DNA from: Pseudomonadota bacterium | GTDB lineage: Bacteria > Pseudomonadota > Alphaproteobacteria > UBA8366 > JADFVY01 | Direction: 5' to 3' | Assembly: GCA_015222795.1 (NCBI GenBank) | Contig: JADFVY010000489.1 | Location: forward strand, 1 to 10,692 | DNA: 10,692 nt | In this document: one piece after another, positions 6,328 through 10,692 of the stretch | How the letters are laid out: every line of letters begins with the position of its first letter | Numbering within the stretch: the stretch's first letter is position 1 | Translations under genes and position numbers: made by a program | The notes under the pieces: generated by a model | Seen by the model: the letters and a program-made list of their open reading frames with translations, nothing else | What the model was told of the DNA's origin: nothing | Database searches by the model: none

Positions 6328-8145
6328 TTGACCGAACAGCCTGAAAAACCCCAAACACCCGAGCAATCGCCCTGGCAGCTCGTCAAGCGCCTGTGGCGGG
6401 ACTATCTGCGCCATCATCTGGGCAAGATCGGCGCGGCGACATTGTGCATGATCCTGGCGGCCGCGGCGACCGCCGCCCAGGCGTGGCTGGTGCAACCGGC
6501 GCTCGACGAGTTGCTGGTTGAAGGCAACGAGAAAATGCTCTGGATATTGCCCGCGGCCTTTGTCGGCATCGTGCTCATCAAGGGTCTCGCCACTTATGGT
6601 CAGACTTTACTGATGCAGGGGTTGGCGCTTGAGATCATCCGGAGAATCCAGAACCAGATGTTCGATCGGGTAATCGGGGCGGACCTCGCCTATATCGACA
6701 AGAACCCCACGGGCACATTGATTTCCAGGTTTATCTCCGATGTCTTCGTAATGCGCGAGGCCTTGTCGAACTCCTTCACCGGCATTATTCGTGACGTGCT
6801 TACCACCGTGGCGCTGATCGGGGTCATGTTTTACACGAACTGGCGCATGTCGCTGGCCACCTTCATCGTCTTCCCGGCAGCCGCCATAGTGGTAACCCAA
6901 CTCGGGCGGCGGATGCGCCGCATCGTGCGAGCAACCCAAGAGGAATACGGTCAGTTAACAAGCTTTCTGGACGGCACGCTGAAAGGCATCCGGCAGGTAA
7001 AAGCCTATGGGATGGAACGCCACGAAACGGCCCGTGCCGAGGGCCTGTTCCAATCGATGAAGGCCCTATATTTCAAGGCCGCGAAGACGCGCGCGCGGGC
7101 CGTGCCAATGCTGGAAGCGCTGGGCGGGTTGGTCTTCGCCGCTATCCTGGCCTATGGCGGCTACCAGGCGACCCGGGGCCAGATTACCGTGGGCGCCTTC
7201 ATGGCCTTTTTCGCCGCCATGCTGATGGCCTATCAACCGATGCGGCGGATCGCGAACCTGAATATCGGGCTGCAGCAGGGGCTGGCGGCGGCCGAGCGGG
7301 TGTTCCACATCGTGGATTACCGCCGCGCGATCAGCGAAATGCCGGACGCCGAGCCACTTGCCCTAACCGCCGGCCATGTGCGGCTGGAGGGCGTCGATTT
7401 TTCCTATGGCGACGATATCCCGACATTGACCGATGTTACGCTGGAGGCGCCGCCGGGCAAGATGGTGGCGCTGGTCGGGCCGTCCGGCGCCGGCAAATCG
7501 ACGGTGCTGAACCTGATCCCCCGGTTCTACGATGTGGACAAGGGCGCGGTAACCATCGACGGCCAGGACATCAGGGCCACGACGCTGGACTCGGTCCGCG
7601 CGGCAATCGGGCTGGTCTCCCAGGATACCATGCTGTTCGACGACACGGTGCGAACCAACCTGGCCTATGGCCGACCGGACGCGACCGAGGACGAGATCGT
7701 CGCGGCGGCAAAGGCGGCGGCGGCGGACGGATTCATCCGCCAGTTGCCCAAGGGATACGACACCGTGGTCGGCGAACGCGGGGTGATCCTGTCGGGCGGC
7801 CAGCGCCAGCGCTTGTCGATCGCGCGCGCCATGCTGAAGAACGCGCCGATCCTTCTGCTGGACGAGGCGACATCGGCGCTGGATACGGAATCGGAACGCA
7901 AGGTCCAGACCGCGCTAAAACGCCTGATGAAAGGCCGCACCACCATCGTTATCGCGCATCGCCTGTCGACCATCGTGGATGCCGATGTCATCTATGTGTT
8001 CGACCAGGGCCGGATCGTCGAGGTAGGCTCGCATGAGGTTCTGTCCGCGGGTGGCGCGCTCTATGCCCGCCTGAGCCAGATGCAATTCAACGACGAGTCC
8101 CCCGAAAAAATCGTTGCCGGCCCCGCCGAGCAACCTGAATGTTGA
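6328..8145 (+). CDS. msbA: Lipid A export ATP-binding/permease protein MsbA-like (ABC half-transporter)
   Basis: The 605-residue half-transporter has a six-helix membrane domain (about 33-325) fused to an ATPase. It shows Walker A GPSGAGKST (384-392), the Q-loop Q432 in LVSQDTMLF, signature LSGGQRQRLSIARAML (488-503), Walker B ILLLDE (508-513, catalytic E513) and the switch H544 in VIAHRLST. A homodimer flips lipid A-core across the inner membrane. The general motifs fit many lipid exporters; the following acyltransferase, waaA and lpxK point to MsbA. An in-frame TAG at 6313 limits the start, and the first usable codon is TTG at 6328. GAGAG lies only 1 nt before it, too close for a normal site, so initiation is unusual or depends on the adjacent stem. 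The stop codon overlaps the next start by 7 nt. Confidence 0.92.
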   Translation: MTEQPEKPQTPEQSPWQLVKRLWRDYLRHHLGKIGAATLCMILAAAATAAQAWLVQPALDELLVEGNEKMLWILPAAFVGIVLIKGLATYGQTLLMQGLALEIIRRIQNQMFDRVIGADLAYIDKNPTGTLISRFISDVFVMREALSNSFTGIIRDVLTTVALIGVMFYTNWRMSLATFIVFPAAAIVVTQLGRRMRRIVRATQEEYGQLTSFLDGTLKGIRQVKAYGMERHETARAEGLFQSMKALYFKAAKTRARAVPMLEALGGLVFAAILAYGGYQATRGQITVGAFMAFFAAMLMAYQPMRRIANLNIGLQQGLAAAERVFHIVDYRRAISEMPDAEPLALTAGHVRLEGVDFSYGDDIPTLTDVTLEAPPGKMVALVGPSGAGKSTVLNLIPRFYDVDKGAVTIDGQDIRATTLDSVRAAIGLVSQDTMLFDDTVRTNLAYGRPDATEDEIVAAAKAAAADGFIRQLPKGYDTVVGERGVILSGGQRQRLSIARAMLKNAPILLLDEATSALDTESERKVQTALKRLMKGRTTIVIAHRLSTIVDADVIYVFDQGRIVEVGSHEVLSAGGALYARLSQMQFNDESPEKIVAGPAEQPEC

Positions 8146-8852
8146 AAAAAATCCTGCAAAACAACCTGACCACGGCGGTGGTTTGCTTCATCGGCGCCAT
8201 GTACATCAGGCTTGTGCGCTGGACCGGCCGATGGCGTATCGAGGGCGAAGACATTCCGGAATCCTTCTGTAAGGCCGGCAAGCCCTTCATCCTTTCCTTC
8301 TGGCATGGGCGGCTGATGATGATGCCCTATTGCTGGCGGGAGGCCGATTTGACCGTCGTGTTGACGTCGAGCCACCGGGACGGCAGGCTGGTCTCGCGGA
8401 TGGTCAAACATTTCAATATCGACGCGGTGGAGGGATCGACCAACAAGGGCGGCGCGCAGGCGACGCGCAGGCTGATCAAGATGTTGCGCGAGGGCGGCAT
8501 AGCCGGCATCACCCCCGACGGGCCGCGCGGGCCGCGCATGCGGGTCAGCGAGGGCATCGTCGCCCTGGCGCGCCTGTCGGGCGCGCCGATCGTGCCCGCG
8601 GCCTATTCGGCTTCGCGCGGCCGTAATCTGGGAAGCTGGGATCGTTTTCTCCTCGCCCTGCCGTTTTCGCGCGGGGTTTATCTGTGGGGCAACCCGATCG
8701 AGGTGCCCCGCGACGCCGACGCGGCGATGCTGGAGGCCAAGCGCATCGAGATCGAGGACACCATGAACGCGCTGACCGACCGCGCCGATGCGATGATGGG
8801 CCGGCCCCGGGTGGAGCCAGCCCCGCCACCGGCGGCCACCGATCCGGCATGA
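8139..8852 (+). CDS. Lysophospholipid acyltransferase-family protein (DUF374 type)
   Basis: The 237-residue protein has an N-terminal hydrophobic segment (about 10-28) and the blocks of the DUF374 branch. These are FILSFWHGRL with H56, TSSHRDGRLVSR (76-87) with D81, VEGSTNKGGAQATRR (97-111), and the strongly conserved GITPDGPRGPRMRV (123-136). The family is related to glycerolipid acyltransferases, but its H and D lie further apart than in the HX4D motif of PlsC. It is expected at the cytoplasmic face of the inner membrane. Its place between msbA and waaA suggests that it adds an acyl chain to lipid A or a precursor, though no substrate can be read. The C-terminus is a proline/alanine-rich tail. 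The ATG at 8139 overlaps the msbA stop, implying coupled translation, and its TGA forms the first ATGA of a repeated junction. Confidence 0.85.
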   Translation: MLKKILQNNLTTAVVCFIGAMYIRLVRWTGRWRIEGEDIPESFCKAGKPFILSFWHGRLMMMPYCWREADLTVVLTSSHRDGRLVSRMVKHFNIDAVEGSTNKGGAQATRRLIKMLREGGIAGITPDGPRGPRMRVSEGIVALARLSGAPIVPAAYSASRGRNLGSWDRFLLALPFSRGVYLWGNPIEVPRDADAAMLEAKRIEIEDTMNALTDRADAMMGRPRVEPAPPPAATDPA

Positions 8853-8866
8853 GCGTCGCGGCATGA
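8849..8866 (+). CDS. Possible minicistron 1 (M-S-V-A-A)
   Basis: ATG at 8849 overlaps the acyltransferase TGA (8850-8852) and the frame ends at TGA 8864-8866, which overlaps the next ATG. It has no ribosome site of its own, so it would be translated only by terminating ribosomes that restart. Translation is inferred. Confidence 0.3.
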   Translation: MSVAA

Positions 8867-8880
8867 GCATCGCGCCATGA
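8863..8880 (+). CDS. Possible minicistron 2 (M-S-I-A-P)
   Basis: ATG at 8863 overlaps the stop of minicistron 1; TGA 8878-8880 overlaps the next ATG. The encoded proline just before the stop codon differs from the alanine in the other two and could slow termination. Translation is inferred. Confidence 0.3.
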   Translation: MSIAP

Positions 8881-8894
8881 GCGCCGCGGCATGA
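8877..8894 (+). CDS. Possible minicistron 3 (M-S-A-A-A)
   Basis: ATG at 8877 overlaps the stop of minicistron 2; its TGA 8892-8894 overlaps the waaA start ATG at 8891. It is the last link of the chain. Translation is inferred. Confidence 0.3.
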   Translation: MSAAA

Positions 8895-10168
8895 GCGGCT
8901 TAACCCTTTATCGCGGCCTGACCACGCTCGCCGAACCGTTGGTGCGGCTCTATCTTGGCCTGCGCGCGCGGCGTGGCAAGGAAGATCCCTCGCGCATTGC
9001 CGAACGCCGCGGCATCGCCTCGACGCCGCGGCCCGAGGGCCCGCTGATCTGGCTGCACGCGGCCAGTGTCGGGGAGGCGCAATCGGCGTTGGCCCTGATC
9101 GGCCGGCTGCTGGAGATGCGCCCCGACATTAACATGCTGGTGACCAGTGGCACCGTGACCTCGGCCGGCATGCTGGAGAAAAGGCTTTCCGAACGCGCCA
9201 CCCATCAATATGTGCCCGCCGATGTGCGCTGCTGGGTAAGCCGGTTCCTCGATCACTGGCGACCCGACCTGGCGCTGTTCGTGGAATCGGAGCTCTGGCC
9301 AAACCTGGTGATGGAAACAGCGAACCGAAACTGCCCGCTGATCCTGGTCAATGGCCGCCTGTCGGCGCGGTCGTTCGAGCGCTGGCGCAAATCTCCCGGC
9401 CTTTCGCGGCCCTTGATGCAAAGCTTCGCGCTCTGCCTCGGCCAGACCGACCGCGACCGCGAGCATTTCACCGCGCTGGGCGCGCCACGATGCGAATATC
9501 CGGGCAATCTGAAATATTCCGCCGAACCGCTGCCCGCCGACGAGGCGGCGCTGGCGGCGGTCCGCAAGGCTGTCGGCGACCGGCCCTTCTGGCTGGCGGC
9601 CAGTACCCATCCGGGCGAGGAGGAACTTGCCGCCGCCGTGCATGCGGCGCTAAGGGACGCGCATCCCGGCCTGCTGACAATCATCGTGCCGCGTCACCCG
9701 AACCGGGGCGACGAGATCGAAACGATCCTGAGCGGAGACTTTTCCGTATGCCGCCGGAGCAAGGGAGAATTGCCGAACCGGGAATGCGAAATCTTCCTGG
9801 CCGATACGCTGGGCGAGTTGGGCCTGTTCTACCGGCTGGCCGAAATCGCCTTCATTGGTGGCAGTACCGGCAGCCTGGGCGGCCATAACCCGCTGGAGGC
9901 GGCACAACTGGATTGCGCGGTCATTCATGGCCCGGACATGACCAATTTCCGGATCGTCGCCGCCGATCTGGCCGCCGCCGAATCCGCCCTTTCATTCGAG
10001 GACGAGGCCGGGCTGACCCAGGCCGTGACGCGGCTTCTGGAAGACCGCGACGAATGCAAGCGACTGGCCAGGGCCGCGCGCAAGGTCTCAACCGAGAATG
10101 CGGATGCGCTGGACCGGATCGCCGCCGCGCTGGCGCCCTTCGTCGATGCGTTGCCGGGGGACGGATAA
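8891..10168 (+). CDS. waaA: 3-deoxy-D-manno-octulosonic acid (Kdo) transferase
   Basis: The 425-residue glycosyltransferase (family GT30) moves Kdo from CMP-Kdo to the lipid A precursor lipid IVA at the inner membrane. Key blocks are the membrane-near N-terminus, WLHAASVGEAQSA with the catalytic base E62, TSGTVTSA (84-91), LFVESELWPN (128-137), and LVNGRLSARSF (151-161). The C-terminal half has IIVPRHPNR (263-271), LADTLGELGLFY (302-313) and FIGGSTGSLGGHNPLEAA (320-337), which bind the sugar nucleotide. Whether it adds one or two Kdo residues cannot be told. ATG 8891 is the first start after an in-frame stop at 8864, and no Shine-Dalgarno precedes it, so it probably depends on coupling through the ATGA repeats upstream. 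Its TAA stop shares one base with the lpxK start. Confidence 0.97.
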   Translation: MSGLTLYRGLTTLAEPLVRLYLGLRARRGKEDPSRIAERRGIASTPRPEGPLIWLHAASVGEAQSALALIGRLLEMRPDINMLVTSGTVTSAGMLEKRLSERATHQYVPADVRCWVSRFLDHWRPDLALFVESELWPNLVMETANRNCPLILVNGRLSARSFERWRKSPGLSRPLMQSFALCLGQTDRDREHFTALGAPRCEYPGNLKYSAEPLPADEAALAAVRKAVGDRPFWLAASTHPGEEELAAAVHAALRDAHPGLLTIIVPRHPNRGDEIETILSGDFSVCRRSKGELPNRECEIFLADTLGELGLFYRLAEIAFIGGSTGSLGGHNPLEAAQLDCAVIHGPDMTNFRIVAADLAAAESALSFEDEAGLTQAVTRLLEDRDECKRLARAARKVSTENADALDRIAAALAPFVDALPGDG

Positions 10169-10692
10169 TGCGCGCCCCCGCATTCTGGTCCGGACCATCG
10201 GCCCTGTCCGCGCTGTTGCTGCCGCTCGGCGCCGTCTATGCGGCGGCGGGAAGGCTGCGGCGCCTGGCAGTGAGCCCGCAACAGCCGCCCGTGCCGGTGA
10301 TCTGCGTCGGCAATCTGGTGGCTGGCGGGGCCGGGAAAACGCCGGTCGCCCAGGCGATCGCCCGCCATATGATTGCCCAGGGCGTGGAGGTTCATTTCCT
10401 CAGTCGTGGTTATGGCGGCAAGCTGAAGGGGCCGGTGCGGGTCGTGCCCGGCATCCATGACGCGGCCGATGTCGGCGACGAACCGCTGCTGCTGGCCGGA
10501 ACGGCCGCCTGCTGGGTGGCCGTCGACCGGGTCGCCGGCGCGCAAGCGGCCGCGGCCGAGGGCGCGCAAGTCATTATCATGGACGACGGCCACCAGAATC
10601 CCAGCCTCGTCAAATCAGCCTCCATCGTCGTTGTCGATGGCGAAACCGGCTTCGGCAACGGCCACGTCATCCCGGCGGGCCCCTTGCGCGAA
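10168..10692 (+). CDS. lpxK: Tetraacyldisaccharide 4'-kinase LpxK, N-terminal 175 residues (cut by the window edge)
   Basis: The ATG at 10168 overlaps the waaA stop (TAATG) and the frame stays open to the right edge, 175 codons. LpxK phosphorylates the 4' position of the disaccharide-1-phosphate to give lipid IVA, the acceptor of WaaA. Seen are an N-terminal hydrophobic segment (about 10-28) that anchors it to the inner membrane, VPVICVGNLVAGGAGKTPVA with the P-loop at 48-59, FLSRGYGGKLKGP (77-89), DVGDEPLLLA (101-110), and IIMDDGHQNPSL (136-147). The last corresponds to the DDGFQ block of the family. The fragment ends at GPLRE, so the C-terminal part is not visible. It has no clear ribosome site and is probably translated by ribosomes finishing waaA. 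Confidence 0.97.
   Translation, partial: MRAPAFWSGPSALSALLLPLGAVYAAAGRLRRLAVSPQQPPVPVICVGNLVAGGAGKTPVAQAIARHMIAQGVEVHFLSRGYGGKLKGPVRVVPGIHDAADVGDEPLLLAGTAACWVAVDRVAGAQAAAAEGAQVIIMDDGHQNPSLVKSASIVVVDGETGFGNGHVIPAGPLRE

Larger units (their letters stand above)
8847..8897 (+). repeat. 14-bp tandem repeat at the acyltransferase/waaA junction
   Basis: Three full units and a partial fourth of GCATGAGCRYCGCG run head to tail from 8847, 8861, 8875 and 8889. Only the first base and positions 9-10 of the unit vary. Each unit carries ATGA (at 8849, 8863, 8877 and 8891). Because 14 is not a multiple of three, each ATG opens a frame that ends at the TGA overlapping the next ATG. Confidence 0.95.

Noticed and set aside
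8061..8870. 269-codon open frame on the minus strand opposite the acyltransferase gene
   Set aside because: Shadow of the real plus-strand gene; histidine- and arginine-rich low-complexity product without recognisable domains.
8847..8897. CRISPR-like or minisatellite array
   Set aside because: Units are 14 bp with no spacers, so it is not CRISPR. It is a tandem repeat whose meaning lies in the ATGA junctions.

Overview
The window looks like a piece of chromosome from a GC-rich alphaproteobacterium, most likely near Rhodospirillales. The evidence is a HrcA/CIRCE-controlled groESL operon, a Usg-family protein (a family I know from alphaproteobacteria), a Cox15/CtaA-type heme A synthase without the Bacillus-type cysteine pair, and a candidate alphaproteobacterial small RNA. 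No phage, transposase, CRISPR array, tRNA or rRNA is visible.

Left part, minus strand (1-3147). Reading right to left, a promoter overlapping a CIRCE operator drives groS and groL, with two GC-rich hairpins in the gap between them and a strong intrinsic terminator after groL. Beyond it lie a nested inverted repeat and a second unit: a MarR-family regulator followed by the first 62 codons of a cobalamin-independent methionine synthase-like protein that runs off the left edge.

Middle part, plus strand (3148-6064). A small Usg-family gene, a histidine phosphatase with its own promoter, and ctaA (heme A synthesis for cytochrome oxidase) come first. A gene-free stretch (5474-5794) follows. It holds a 13-bp perfect palindrome and a promoter-to-terminator unit of about 95 nt containing TTTCCTCCCT, which I read as an alpha-r8/MmgR-like sRNA. 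A small putative lipoprotein comes next.

Right part, plus strand (6065-10692). This is a lipid A / LPS core operon: msbA (lipid A flippase), a DUF374-type acyltransferase, waaA (Kdo transferase) and lpxK (lipid A 4'-kinase, cut by the right edge). All junctions overlap, so translation is probably coupled. Two features stand out. A 198-bp element with 36-bp near-perfect inverted arms sits between a candidate promoter and the TTG start of msbA. At the acyltransferase/waaA junction a 14-bp unit is tandemly repeated, so that three five-codon reading frames are chained by ATGA stop/start overlaps before waaA begins.

Most of the window is ordinary core metabolism. The unusual content is in the two junctions of the lipid A operon and in the sRNA locus. 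No function was tested; all similarity statements come from reading motifs.
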